Assembly: GCA_025506515.1 (NCBI GenBank)
Contig: CM046452.1
Coordinates: forward strand, 77,350,876 to 77,414,875
Reading direction: 5' to 3'
DNA length: 64,000 nucleotides
DNA from: Flaveria trinervia
Taxonomy: Eukaryota > Streptophyta > Magnoliopsida > Asterales > Asteraceae
Shown here: positions 11,515-23,546 of the stretch, one piece after another
Position numbering within the stretch: position 1 is the first letter of the stretch
How the letters are laid out: each line of letters begins with the position of its first letter
Position numbers and translations under genes: made by a program
Notes under the pieces: model-generated
What the model saw: the letters and a program-made list of their open reading frames with translations, nothing else
What the model was told of the DNA's origin: nothing
Databases searched by the model: none

Positions 11515-12029
11515 TGAAGATCATGTTAGGTTGGACTCACTTTAGTATAAATATTTACTTTACATTGTAATAGGACTTTTGTTAGTTTCATTTTGTATTT
11601 TGTTTGTAATTAGCAGTTTTGGCAGTCCAGCGAAACTGTGAGCGAATCTATACATTCGCTCACAGTTTGCTGTTTTGGTTTACCCGGCGAACTTGTGTTC
11701 TACCGGGCGAAACTATAGTTTCGGCATGACAGTTTCGCTACCACTGTCAGCGAATCTATGACTGCTATATATACTATTGTCATTTCACTTTGTATGGTAA
11801 GCTTGCAAAACCCTAATCCTGGAATTCTGTTGCAAGCTACCATTTCTAAGCAGTTACTTTATTGAAATACAATTGTGCTTGTTGTTATTGAGTGAGTTTG
11901 TTCATTTGAGTACCAATTATGTCTTGATTCATCATATTCACTTCTCAATTGTTGTTATTTGGATTGTGTGTTTGATATTGATCAAATTATCCTATCAATT
12001 GTACTGTTCATCGATCACATGGACCAACA
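11515..12029 (+). repeat. 5' LTR (515 bp)
   Basis: Matches 23547-24064 along its whole length. Contains an inverted repeat with perfect 15-nt arms (11633-11647 and 11654-11668, AAACTGTGAGCGAAT and its complement), a 16-bp perfect palindrome CGAAACTATAGTTTCG (11708-11723) and a TATA box at 11766-11773. Confidence 0.95.
11633..11773 (+). promoter_or_regulatory. LTR promoter: GCGAAACT palindrome array plus TATA box
   Basis: The array of GCGAAACT / AGTTTCGC words (11633-11757) ends about 10 bp before TATATATA (11766-11773). The 3' LTR has the same arrangement. Regulatory function is inferred from position. Confidence 0.65.
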
Positions 12030-12032
12030 ATA

Positions 12033-12045
12033 TGGTATCAGAGCC
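12033..12045 (+). other. Primer-binding site TGGTATCAGAGCC (initiator Met tRNA)
   Basis: Exact plant Copia PBS, 3 nt after the 5' LTR end, marking where minus-strand DNA synthesis starts. Confidence 0.95.
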
Positions 12046-12653
12046 TTAGTGCTCTTGATTTGTTGAGTTTTTGTGGTTTTGGTCAATATCTAGTTTCAAT
12101 CAATTTTCATTGGATTATCAGCTGTTTTTGGCATGGAAATTGATTGAATTATGCTTGTTCTTGATTGAGGAAGATTCTACAATCATCAGATCTCAAATTC
12201 ATTGAGATTTGGATGATTTCAGATTGATTTTGAGGTGAAAAAGGGTTTTGAGATCGACCAGCAAAATTACTGTTCTTACAGCGAAACTGTCATCTTCATT
12301 CAGCGAAATTATGAGTTATTTTGGATCAGAAGTTGTTTTCTAGAGTTTCAGCGAAAGTATTCCCTTGAACGAAAGTTCATTAGTGTTTTTGACCAATCAT
12401 CAAGCGAAATTGCTGCCGAATCTATTTTGAACAAAAGTTCAAGCTTGTTTCCTGTGAATTTAGCAGCGAAACTAAGCAATTGTTGTCTCTGTTCAAGTGA
12501 AAGTGCTGCTGAAATTGCAAGCGAAAGTGTCTGTTTTTGCGAAAGTATCAACGATAGTATTGTTTCAGCGAAACTGTTAGCCAAGTCACCTCTTTCAGCG
12601 AATTTGTTAGCGAATTTGTCAGCGAAATTATCAATTTTTCTGCCGAAACTATC

Positions 12654-13858
12654 ATGTCGAAATTAACTACTCTTACACTTGCGGATCTTGAAAGTGTTGC
12701 TCCTAATAGACCTCCAAGACTCATTAATGGAGATAATTTTGAAGATTGGAAGAGATGTCTCAAAGCTTTCTTTTTCTACACAGATCATAATCAATGGGAA
12801 TTGATTATTTCAGGTCCTCATATACCTACGGTTACGGTTGGTGATGTCGTTTCTCAGAACAAAGACCCATTTTCTTATACTGAAAGAGATCTGAAACTGA
12901 TTGATCGTGATCAAAAAGCTTTTGGTGCTCTAACTCTCTGCTTGGCTCCAGATATCTACAATCGTTTTGCAGAGCATAAAAATGCTAAATCTCTTTATGA
13001 TGCTCTCTGTGAATTCTATGATGGGAATGCAGATCTGGTGAAAGACAAGAGTATTCAAGCTGAAAAGGAGTTCAATTCGTTTGTAGGATACAAGAATGAA
13101 AGTTTGACAGATCTGACAATCGTTTCTTAACCGTCTCAAGCACTCTGAAGAAGTATGATGAAAGACTCTCCAACAGTGAACAAGTTAACAGGCTTCTCGA
13201 TTCTCTTCCACCACAGTGGAGTCTTCAAGTGAGGATGCTCAAACAAGAAAGAGGTTTTACAGATTATAAGCTGATGGATATAATTAACAAGTTGAAATCT
13301 TTTGAGTTGGATATGAAAAGAAGAGAATTTAACCAGACTATGATGCCCACATCTGGTTTTTCTCAAAATGCTGCTTTGTTGTCATCCGCTGCAAACTCTC
13401 ACATTCAAAATCCAATTCAAGGAGGGAGCAATACAAGTAATTTCTCGAGTGGTAGTAATCATGTTGGAAAAGAATTGGGAAATTCTAAGGTGAATGCTGA
13501 AACTTCAATTTCATCTGAAACAATGGCTCTTTTTGGAATGTTTGTTCAGAGCTATGAAGCTCTTGTTGCTGGTGAATTGAAAGGTAAAGGAATGACTATG
13601 GAGGATATGTATCAGGTTGATCCTGATGATTTAGAAGAAACTGACATTCAATGGCAAATGGCGATGTTAACTTTAAGAGCCAGGAGATTCATGGAAAGAA
13701 CAGGAAGAAAGAACTTTGGTGGTCAATCATCTACCTCAAAACTAGGATTTGATAAGTCAAAATTGAGGTGCTTTAACTGTAAACAATTGGGACATTTAAA
13801 CGTGAATGTCCATTACCAATTGTCACAGATCCTAGTAACACTGGAGTACCAAGATTGA
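12654..13858 (+). pseudogene. Copia gag (UBN2-like core and CCHC knuckle), frameshifted
   Basis: The start chosen is the ATG at 12654 (MSKLTTLTLADLE), after a 600-nt leader rich in GCGAAACT words. Residues about 20-150 form the Gag core (NGDNFEDWKRCLKAFFF, ERDLKLIDRDQKAFGAL). A frameshift near 13110 moves the frame; it continues with YDERLSNSEQVNRLLDSLP, DIQWQMAMLTLRARRF and KLRCFNCKQLGH. The knuckle then loses its last Cys through an apparent 1-nt deletion in the T run near 13797, since the next frame encodes the expected Arg-Glu-Cys. Gag would form the particle and bind RNA. This copy is defective. Confidence 0.85.
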
Positions 13859-15503
13859 CAGCAGAGAAAGAAAAGGAAGAAGGAAATTCAAAAAAGGAGT
13901 CAGCTTTGATCTCAAAATTTGACTGGAGTGTGGAGGTGGAAGAAACAAGATCTGAAATAAATCACGCGTTAGTTGCTGAGGTTGTGGAAAGTGATGAGAT
14001 GGAAGTTGATAAAGATGGATTTGTGTGTTCAAGGAATTCAAAGGAGAAAATGAATCTTCAGTAAAGGAGAAAGAAGAGAAGGCAGATGGAGAGGAGAAAG
14101 AGGAAATTACAGGTTCAGATGAAGAAAGGAATTCAAAAGCTGCGAAAGGAAAAGAGAAGGATGATGCGGCCGCTACTGTTGAGGAAAGGAAATCAAGTAC
14201 TCCAGCATGCATGTGCGATAAAGCTTTAGTTGCCGAAAGGATGGTAATGGGACTTCCTTATGAGTAATACAGGATATGTGCTCATCTGCTTGCAAAATTA
14301 GACTTTTGGGATTTATAAGGCTAATCGTTTGTTAATTGATAATGAAAAGGATTTAAAACGAATTAATGATGAACTTAAAATGAATGAATCAAAAATTTTG
14401 TGAAATTAAATGAGGCTTTAAAAGAAACTGATCATTTAAAAAGAATTGTTTTGGAAAGAAATGTAGAGGTTAATACTTTGACTGAACGGGTTGCTCTTGC
14501 TGAATTTGAAGCAAGCAAACTTCAGTCAAAGTTAGATAAATGGACTATTTCTGGAATGAAACATGATGATCTTTGTAAATCTCAACGGGGAGCAAGAATA
14601 AAACAGGTTTGGGTTATGAAAATGTACAGGTTTATCCTCCTCCTAGTACATACTGTTATTCTCCTATGCCTGTTCCTCATCCTTCTAATGATTTAATCAA
14701 ATCAGATACTGACAGTATGTCTGCAGGTTTAGTCGGGAATAACTCTAAGTACATTCGTGAAGACTACGACTATGGACCAACTAGTGGGCTTGGATGCACT
14801 AGTTCTAGTACACCTGACAATCAGCAGTCTGTTTTAGATAATAAGTCTAGTTTAAATTCAGTGTTTGTTACTAGTTCAAATGTAACAGACTTAAATGTCT
14901 CATGTTCTCTTGATAGTTCTATTTTATCTTGTACTTCAAATCATGATAGTGATGATTTTTGTTCTGGTAATGAATGCAATGAATCTGATGTTTCTCCTAA
15001 AACAACTGAGCAACTAAAATTAATTCTTTCGAAAAGTTCTTTCTCAACCTATTCCATCTTTCATACCATTAAATATGACATCATCAGAAAAATGTAGTTC
15101 GTCTTTATCTGACACTGGTACCAATGGTACGAGTTTTACTGATTTGTCAGAAGAATCACGTTTTGATTTTGACAAGAAGAACTCTGATTCTAATAAACAA
15201 AAACATCATGAGATGTATGAGACATTCAGTGATGTTGATTCTAGTTTGTCTGAATGTGATGAGGAGATTATTATTGATCCTATTTTTACCTCATCACATC
15301 ATCGACCTAGATTCAAACATCATGTTTCAGGTGTGGTGAAGAGAGATCATCTTATCAAAAATTGCCCTTTGATTCAAAGATCCTCTAATAGGAATTGTTT
15401 TGGGAATAAATTGACAAAATTGGTTAATAATTTCTTTTGTAAAAAATCTGCTTCTTTAAAAACAAAAGTTGTTCAATCTTGGGTCCCTATTGCTCCTGGC
15501 TAA
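13859..15503 (+). pseudogene. Copia gag-pol linker (acidic and coiled-coil region)
   Basis: Between the knuckle and protease lies a broken region with an acidic Lys/Glu-rich stretch (13859-14270), a Leu-heptad segment (14400-14560, KLNEALKETDHLKRIVLERN) and a Ser/Asp-rich stretch (14609-15300). It ends in SWVPIAPG, comparable to the pre-protease sequence of the first element. Frames shift at least three times. It corresponds to the long Gag C-terminal extension of SIRE-lineage elements and has no enzymatic motif. Confidence 0.65.
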
Positions 15504-15519
15504 ATGATTTGTTAATTCA

Positions 15520-18500
15520 TTTCAGGGATCCTCTTCAAAGATTGTACACAGTCTGTGGCATGTTGATAGCGGATGTTCCAAGCATATGACGGGATTAAAG
15601 GATTTGTTGACCAATTATCGGATTATAGATGGAGGATATGTGGCATTTGCTGGAAATAAGAAGGGTGGAAAAATGATTGACAAGGAGAGTTACCAATGGT
15701 TCTCTTACTCTAGAAAAAGTCAACCATGTTCCTGAATTGCTTTTAATCTTCTGAGTGTCTCTCAAATTTGTGATAAAGACATTCCTGTTCTATTTAAATC
15801 TGACGAATGTTTATTTTAAAAATCAGCGATAGCTATTCCGGAGGATTAATTCTCATGCGTGCTCCAAGGAAACATGATACATATCTTCTTGATATGAATT
15901 CAAATGAGTCAAAGGCTACTGCAACTTGTCTTCTCTCAAAAGCATCAACCTCTGAGTCTCTTGTGGCATCGTCGCTTAGGCCATGTCAATTTTAAGATAA
16001 TTAATAAATTAGTCAAGAACAATCTTGTTAGAGGACTTCCTTTAAAAGATTTTTTTGTTCTGAAAAATGCATGGCATGTGCCAAAGGGAAACAACATAAG
16101 AAACCTCATAAGCCCAAACTTTTAAATAGCATATCAACTCCTCTTGAGTTGTTACATACTGATTTATTTGGGCCAATTAGTGTTAAATCAATTGCTAAAA
16201 AATCTTTTTGTCTGTTGTTACAGATGATTTCTCACGTTATTCATGGGTGAGGTTTCTTGCACACAAAAGTGAAGCTGCAGAGGAATTGCAGAATTAATCA
16301 TTTCTATTGAATCAGTCAGTAAGAGAAGAGTTATGGGATAAGAAGTGACAACGGCACTGAATTTAAAAATCAGATTCTTGATTCATTTTGTGCTCAAAAA
16401 GGGATTGTGAGACAATTTAGTGCTGCAAGAACACCCCAGCAGAACGGTATTGCAGAAAGAAAGAATCGCACTCTTGTGGAAGCTGCTCGTACAATGTTGA
16501 TAGAATCCTCATTACCCATTATTTTCTGGGCGGAAGCTGTTAATTGTGCATCTTATGTTCTAAACAGGGTGCTAATTGTGAAAGATAAAGTGAAGACTCC
16601 TTATGAACTTTTTCATAAGAGGAAGCCACTAATTGATTTCTTTCGACCATTTGGATGTTCTTGTACTCTTCTGAATACTCAATCTCAAAAGACAAAATTT
16701 GGTGCTGTTTCTGACGAGTGTTATTTTGTTGGATACTCTTCTTCACAAAAGGCGTACCGAGTTTATAACAAGAGAACACGTATTGTTCAAGAGTCATTCT
16801 ATGTTGATTGGCAAGAATCCAATCCTTCTGAAGTGAAATCTGAACTGCATGGTTCTTTGACTCCAATACTGTGTTCAATTCATTTAATTTGCCAGTTTTC
16901 GATGATGATACATCAATTCCAAGTACTCAAACGAATATTATTCCATCATCCATCGTCTGTTCCATCCATCCCGCTAGTAAATGATGTTGTTTCAACTGAT
17001 GTCAGCTCATCGTCTCCAATGCCTGATCAAGCTCCATTATCTGATTCTTTATCTCCTACATCTCCTAACTTACTTGATTCCACACCTGTCATTGATACAC
17101 CTTCATCTAATCTTTCTCCGGACATGGCTGATACTTCTTCAACTATATTTCCTTCTTCAAGTGATTACAAACTTTGAAGATCATCCGCTCGATAATGTGA
17201 TTGGATCTGTTTCTGATGGTGTTCGCACGCGAAGTCAATCTGGTCTGATTAATGTTTGTCTTTTCTCATGCTTTATTTCTCAAATTGTTCCAAAAAATGT
17301 TCATGCTGCTCTACAAGATCCTTGTTGGGTAGAATCTATGCAATTGGAACTTCAACAGTTTAGAAAGCTTCAGATTTGGACCTTAGTTGATTTACCTCCC
17401 AACAAATATCCAATTGGTACAAAATGGGTATTTAAGAACAAACCAGATGATCGGGGTGTGGTGGTGCGCAACAAATCTAGACTTGTAGTGCAAGGCTTTG
17501 CTCAAGAAGAAGGAATTGATTATACAGAAGTCTTTGCTCCAGTTGCTCGTCTTGAAGCAATCAGAATATTTCTTGCTCATGCTGCTCATAAACAATTCAA
17601 AGTTTACCAGATGGATGTGAAATGTGTTTTCTCTACGGAGACATTGATTGATGAGGAGATATATGTGTGTCAACCACCAGGCTTTGAAGATCCTGATTTT
17701 CCTGATAAAGTGTATAAACTTGCTAAATCTTTGTATGGTCTTCATCAAGCACTCAGAATGGTATGAGACTCTTACGCAATATCTTCAAGCAATGGTTACT
17801 CTCGTGGTACCATTGATATGACCTTATTTAAAAGAGAGGTGAATGGTGAAATGATCTTTGTTCAAGTGTATGTCGATGATATTATTTTTGGATCTACAAA
17901 CTCTCAATTGTGTAGAGAGTTCGAAGAAGTGATGAGCCAAAGGTTTGAAATGAGTATGATGGGTGAAATGTGTTTCTTTCTTGGATTGCAAGTTGAACAA
18001 CAGAAAGAAGGAATCTTATTCATCAAGAAAAGTACATTAAAGATATTCTGAAGAAATTAAGATGGAGATGCGTCTACTGAGATGACTCCTTTTACTGCTC
18101 AGACATGTCTAACTCCGGATGAAAATGGAAAACCAGTTGATCCTCATCTTTTTCGGTCTATGATTGGCTCTCTCATGTATCTTACTGCAAGTCGTCCTGA
18201 TATCACTTTCGATGTTGGTTACTGTGCTAGATATCAGTCGGCTCCAAAGGAATCTCATGAGAAAGCTGTCAAACGAATATTTCGTTATCTCAAAGGCTCG
18301 TCTCGTCTCAGGTTGTGGTATCCGTATGGTGGAAATTTGGATTACATGCTTACTCTGATAGTGATTCCAATGGTTGCAGGTTAAACAGAAAATCTGTGTC
18401 CGGAGGTTGTCAATATTGGGAAATTGTTGGTATCCTGGCAAAGCAAGAAACAACTACTGTTTCTCTTTCTACAGGGGAAGCTGAATATATTGCTGCTTCC

Positions 18501-18790
18501 AGCTGCTGCTCTCAAGTTCTCTGGATCCAACATCAAATGATTGATTATGGCATTAATTTCCTTCATACACCTTTATTCTGTGACAATGAGGCTGCCATTG
18601 GAATTGCTAAAAACCCCATTCATCATTCCCGCACAAAGCATATTGAAACACGAATCCATGCTATTTGTGATGCTCAAGAGAAGGGTTTCATTAAATAATA
18701 CCCATCGATACAAAAAATCAAAAAGCTGATCTTTTCACAAAAACATTTGATAAACCTCGTTTTTATGAATTGATTTCTATGCTTGGGTAA
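15520..18790 (+). pseudogene. Copia pol: protease, integrase, reverse transcriptase, RNase H (frameshifted)
   Basis: Protease motif WHVDSGCSKHMTG with DSG at 15565-15573. GAG-pre-integrase LWHRRLGHVNF at about 15964. Integrase zinc Cys pair at 16068-16079. Integrase D, D, E at 16161, 16347 and 16455 (TDLFGP, RSDNGTEF, GIAERKNRTL). RT region from about 17330 with KWVFKNK, the altered block DVKCVFSTETLIDEEIY where an AFLNG-type motif is usual, and catalytic YVDD at 17869-17880. RNase H with GYCARYQS, SLSTGEAEYIAASSC and DNEAAIGIAKNP. The stop is TAA at 18788-18790. Catalytic residues survive but at least six frame breaks separate them. Order PR-INT-RT-RH is diagnostic of Copia. Confidence 0.92.
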
Positions 18791-18906
18791 CATCTTTTAA
18801 ATTTTTTTTTCATTTTCTATTTCTTTATTAATTTAAAAAAAATTTATAACAAACATATAAAACTTAATTAAAATGAAAATTCATTGATAATAATAGAAAT
18901 ATGAAA

Positions 18907-18926
18907 ATAAAAATTTGGGGGGAGTA
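18907..18926 (+). other. Internal polypurine-tract-like site after pol
   Basis: AAAATTTGGGGGGAGTAA, with a G6 run at 18917-18922, lies about 120 nt after the pol stop and far from the LTR. It resembles the true PPT at 23536 (AGGGGGAGTATTGAAG). Sireviruses are reported to carry extra polypurine tracts downstream of pol. Second-strand initiation here is inferred. Confidence 0.6.
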
Positions 18927-19308
18927 ATATCATTATTCTGAGATTGGAATTAACATGATGAGAATGATTGTATATTCTCTAAAATTTTTTATTACATGAC
19001 TAGTACTTCTATGAGAAATGATAGTAAATGTTACTGGATTATGTTTTACATTAAAAAAAGGAAATGGATCAGATTCTTTAACGATATGTTTGATAGACTC
19101 TGCCTGACGAATGAAGTAGACAGCAGCTTTTTGATTAAATTAAACTTTATGCTTAAGAATGTCTGGATTTACTCAATCGTTTTGGATTGCACAAAAACTG
19201 AGTCCTGACAAAAATTGGATTGAGAATGAATCTTTCGTTCATTTTGCTTTGTTTTGTCATCATCGTCTGCTGGTATATTTAGTGTCAAGATGTCTTGTGT
19301 CTGTGCTT

Positions 19309-19442
19309 ATCTCCTCTGCTGTACGTGAGTACTGACCTGGAGTGATGATCTCCTCTGATGTACGATAGTACTGACCTGGAGCTCCTATTAGCACATGTTC
19401 AAATGGTTATCTCCTCTGTTATACGTGAGTATAGATCTGGAG
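19309..19442 (+). repeat. Three copies of a 34-nt nested hairpin module
   Basis: Copies at 19309-19342, 19348-19381 and 19409-19442 each run ATCTCCTCTG, then TGTACG..AGTACT, then GACCTGGAG. The outer arms CTCC/GGAG enclose inner arms GTAC/GTAC, so each copy can fold as a nested stem-loop in RNA. Spacers are 5 and 27 nt. It lies in the non-coding block between pol and the third ORF. Confidence 0.8.
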
Positions 19443-19911
19443 CTCTCATCATTTTGATATAATTATGTCAAATCATCTTATCGATGAATTTCTCTCAGAA
19501 TGAAATATTCTATTGATAATCATTTGCACACTAATTCACAAACCTTGTTCTTTGAAGATTGATTCATAATTCAAGAAATCTCGAGGTTGGGTGAGGGTTT
19601 TTTTTTACCAAATGATTGTGGGGTCTTGCATTTTAAAACATCTAATCGAACCTTAAATGAATCATAAGCTGTTGTTCGAAAAAGGTTAAGGCATGAGTTT
19701 AAGTGGACAATTATATCAGCAATCGTTATTGATTTGTTCTAATTTCAGTTGTTTCTGTGCAGATTGTGATCAGATCTTGTATTCAGTATGATCTCATGAC
19801 GACTGGTAGATGATTTTTTGATCATCTTTATGTTCTAAAATATTTAGAGAATGTGATCTCTGATTATTTTAGATCTCATTATTAGATGTGCTTCCTTTAA
19901 GTATTATAATT

Positions 19912-20012
19912 TAAAAAATAATAATAAAAAATAATAATAAAAAAGAAAATAAATAAAAATAAAATAAAAATAAAAAATAAAAAATAAAATAATAATAAAT
20001 AATAAAATTAAA
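19912..20012 (+). repeat. A-rich low-complexity tract
   Basis: About 100 nt of almost only A and T with A5-6 runs separated by single T (AATAAAAATAAA words), strongly A-biased on the plus strand. It sits just before the palindrome array of the internal promoter-like module. Confidence 0.9.
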
Positions 20013-20039
20013 GGTGCGAAAGTATTCTTTTGCTAATAA

Positions 20040-20226
20040 TTTCGCAAAGCGAAACTGCAATTTCGCTAGGTTGGCTAATAAGTTGTTAATCAGTTACCTC
20101 CTAGCAAATTACAGTTTCACTGGGCGAAACTGTAAATTAGTGAAATTACAGTTTCACTGGGCGAAACTGTAAATTCGCCAGACGAATTTATAGTTTCGCT
20201 GTCTGCGAAACTATTTGCTATATAAG
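20040..20226 (+). promoter_or_regulatory. Internal LTR-like promoter module upstream of the third ORF
   Basis: A dense cluster of GCGAAACT / AGTTTCGC words includes two inverted repeats with arms TTACAGTTTC and GAAACTGTAA (about 20110-20175), and is followed at once by CTATATAAG (20218-20226). This is the order seen in both LTRs of the same element (array, then CTATATATA). The third ORF begins about 720 nt downstream. Promoter activity is inferred. Confidence 0.5.
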
Positions 20227-20943
20227 TCATGTTTGCGAATTTTCTCTCATAATTTCGCACAATCGCTCAGTTTCACTTTTAGGGTTTATCCGTAACTTTT
20301 AAGGCGATTTTGACTTGTGTTTGTGATTTGGTCTGATTTTTCGTGAGATTCACTTCGTATGTGAGTTTCGAACACTGATTCACTTCTAATCTGGATTAAA
20401 TAGTCTATTCTTAAGTTATCTAGATTGTGTCTCTTCGGTGGTTTCGCTGTTCGTTCAGCGAAACTACTAATTTCTCTGCGAAATTGAACGAAAGTTCACA
20501 TCTTTTCTGCGAAACTGTAAAGTTATGCTGTCCGAGCAAACTTAACAGTTTCGCCATATCTTCTCTAATTTCGCAATGACTGATCTTTAATTTACACAGT
20601 TTCGCTTGTATTTTCTTATGTCAGCGAAACTAATTTGTAATAGCGAAACTAAATTAATATTTGGTGAAACTAATTGCGAAACTACTTTAATTCATTCTAA
20701 TCTTGTCGAAACTAATTTTTGTTCTGCGAAAATAACAAGTTTCAATGAGCGAAATTATAGTTTCGCTTGTCGAAACTGTTTGTTTTCCTTGTCGAAATTG
20801 TCTTTGATTCAACGAAACTATCATGTCTTAGTGAGTGAAACTATTGTTTCGCTTCCGAAATTGATTGTTTCTTTTGTTTTTGTTTTATTTTTTATTTTCA
20901 GTATTTCTTATTCAAATTTATTTGTTGTTCTTCTCAGGTTATC

Positions 20944-23516
20944 ATGGCGAATCTCAAGTTTGATGAGAGGAATAACATCACTGCCATATTAGACGATACT
21001 CTTCCAAAGGCGGCCGGATTTCGTGACTGCATTAGATGGCTTCAGAGATCACCCTTGCATATGCTATCTCACACTCCCACTATCTATGATCTTAATATTA
21101 GAGATTTTTGGAGATCAGCAGAATACAACACTGGAGGAGATGTACAGAGAATCACAACTAGAGTGATTGATCATGATATAACTATTACTGCTGAGAGCGT
21201 GTCGAGGATTCTTAGACTAGAAGATGATACTGGTGATGAAGTGGATATGACGGAGTCTGAAGTATTCCAAGCTTTCAGACAAATGGGGTATGAGGGACCA
21301 GCTTTTGGTTCGAGGAAGGAGATTAAAAAGTCTTTTTTTATCTAAGGAATGGAGATATATAGCTCATGTTTTTATTATGTGCTTAGATCATCGTAAGGGT
21401 GGATCCGATGGACTTAATCTTGACTGGGCCAAAGCTATGGTGATATGTTGTAAAGGGAGAAAGCAAACATTGCTAGACTGATCTTTGCGTGTATGGCAGA
21501 GAATGTGATGGTTGTGAAGAAGGATAAATGGTTGTTATATCCTCGCTTTATTCAGATGATTATTGATGATCTTATTCCTGATGTTCCTAAACATGGTGAA
21601 GTCAAGAGATTAGTGCAGATGAACCCTCGGATATTTGCTGATTGCTGTGCTATCCGCCATGATTTCAGTGGTAAAATCACCCATCTCTAGGAAAATATGT
21701 ACCCTCCAGAACGCTGGAATTATATCAGACGGGTCGATGAGTCTGAAAACAAAAGGACTGAGGAAACAAGGGTGCAACAAGCTGATGCAGGTAAGAAGAG
21801 AAAGAGATATGCAAAAGAGAAAGATTATGATTTTGAAGAAGATATAGATGCACAAGCAGAAGAGATAAGGGTGGAGAAAGAACGGAGATCTAAAAAGAAA
21901 ACTGACTTTGTTGAGCCTAAACGGAGATCAAAACATCGACACGAGGGTTTCACAGCAAGGAAAGAGGCTAGTGTTGGTCTTGATGAGGATGTTATTCGCA
22001 GTCTAAATACTTCATTGGCCAATGAGTTGAGTATGATAAAGACTAAACTGACGAATCAGGAGATTAGGGAAAAACAGAAGGATAGGTAATTGAAGGAATG
22101 AAAAAGATGTTGGTTGACCAGAATAATTTGATTAAGAGACTGTTTGAAGAAATTTCTCAGATGAAAGCTGCTACTGGCCTACCTAGTCAACTAACTCAAT
22201 CTGAGTTAGATGATATGACTGATATATCTAAGTACTCATTCTTGAATGTGGGTACTTCATCCAAGGTAGGAGAGGGAACTTCTGGAGCAGCTAATACTGA
22301 AGCAGGGGAACAAGAGATCCCAAGAGAAGATGCTGGAAGAAATGAGGATGATGATATTATTGAAGCAGGGTTTGTTAACCTACAGTTTGATTTTGATAAG
22401 GATAGTGTGGGTGAAGAAGTGGTTGTTACTGCTACCACTGAGGGAATGTCTGATAAAGGAAAAGGTTTGATTGATGAAGAAGAGGAGGATGAGCAATTGG
22501 TTGATTATGATTCTGAACCAGAATTTTATGAAGTAGATGAGAGACCACTGGTGTATGTTGCTAAGAAGGGAGACAATCTGATGTGTTTGAGATGGATAAG
22601 AATGACTGGTTGGTGAAGGAGAAGGAGGCTGAAGAACTTACTCATTTGTTTCAAAATATGGAAGGTTTAAGCAGGAAAGAGGCAGACAAGAAGATAATAA
22701 GTGGGTGTTATAATCCTAGTTTAAAGATGTTTATGATTAAAAGAAGAGGAGGTCATATCAGCTACATGCTCAAGAGGAAGGCTTTTAAGACCTTGCCCAA
22801 ATGGGATCTGAGACGGTTGGCCACTTTGCCTTTGATTAATGCTCATTTAAGTGAAAAGGCAGTATTTCTTGAGAAGGTAATTAAAAATGGACTTAATGAT
22901 AATTTTGAGTCATTTGGATACATGAAGGCTGAACGAAAAAGATCAAAGAAAGATAAAGACTGGGAGACTGGCAAAGGGAGGATTGTTTTGAGAGTCAAAC
23001 ACCAAAGACTGTAAACAGGGTAAGATTGGCTGATCCTCTTCCCCAATTTTATAGGACTTTGAAAAGTGGTTTTATGATAATAACACTGGCGAGGCGGTGA
23101 TTAGAGCCAAACACGGAAAAGAGTTTAGGGTGTTTGACCCGATGGAATTATTCAGCTTCAGTGATGAAGATCTCTTGACTCTTTGTGAAAATCATATTAA
23201 GGCTGGGGCAGGAGAGGAAACACGAAAAGAGGCAAGCTTGTTTATGAATGTGGCAAACAAAATACGAGGAGTACGGGCGGAGGTAAAGAGTTTGACTGAA
23301 AAGGTGAGAGCACAAGATGACTTTGCCATGGATGTTCAAGACATGACCAGGCAGTTTGCTAGAGTTAGTGGTCATTCTGAGGAAGCTGGTGATGCAGGAA
23401 CTAACCTTGGAGGATCAGTGGCTGAAGCTTCTAAAGATGTTGCTGCAGGAGGTGATGAAGATAGACCAACAGCAGCAGAGGAAACAGGAGCCGACGAGTC
23501 AAATCAAGAGAAGTGA
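20944..23516 (+). pseudogene. Third ORF of the SIRE-type element (env-position protein), frameshifted
   Basis: The start chosen is ATG at 20944 (MANLKFDERNNITAI), directly after a word-rich leader. Conserved-looking segments are HTPTIYDLNIRDFW, ESVSRILRLEDD, then in the next frame SKEWRYIAHVFIMCL and KWLLYPRFIQMIIDD. The C-terminal half is acidic and Lys/Glu-rich with coiled-coil potential. I recall similar ORFs next to Copia elements in Asteraceae; a search would confirm this. The position matches the envelope-like ORF of Sireviruses, but I see no signal peptide or membrane segment, so env-like describes place only. Defects are frameshifts near 21320, 21485, 22090, 22600 and 23015-23090 and an in-frame TAG at 21688-21690. 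Confidence 0.7.
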
Positions 23517-23535
23517 AGATAGTGAGGTCCAACCC

Positions 23536-23546
23536 AGGGGGAGTAT
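23536..23546 (+). other. Terminal polypurine tract
   Basis: AGGGGGAG followed by TAT immediately precedes the 3' LTR, the expected plus-strand DNA primer site. Confidence 0.9.
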
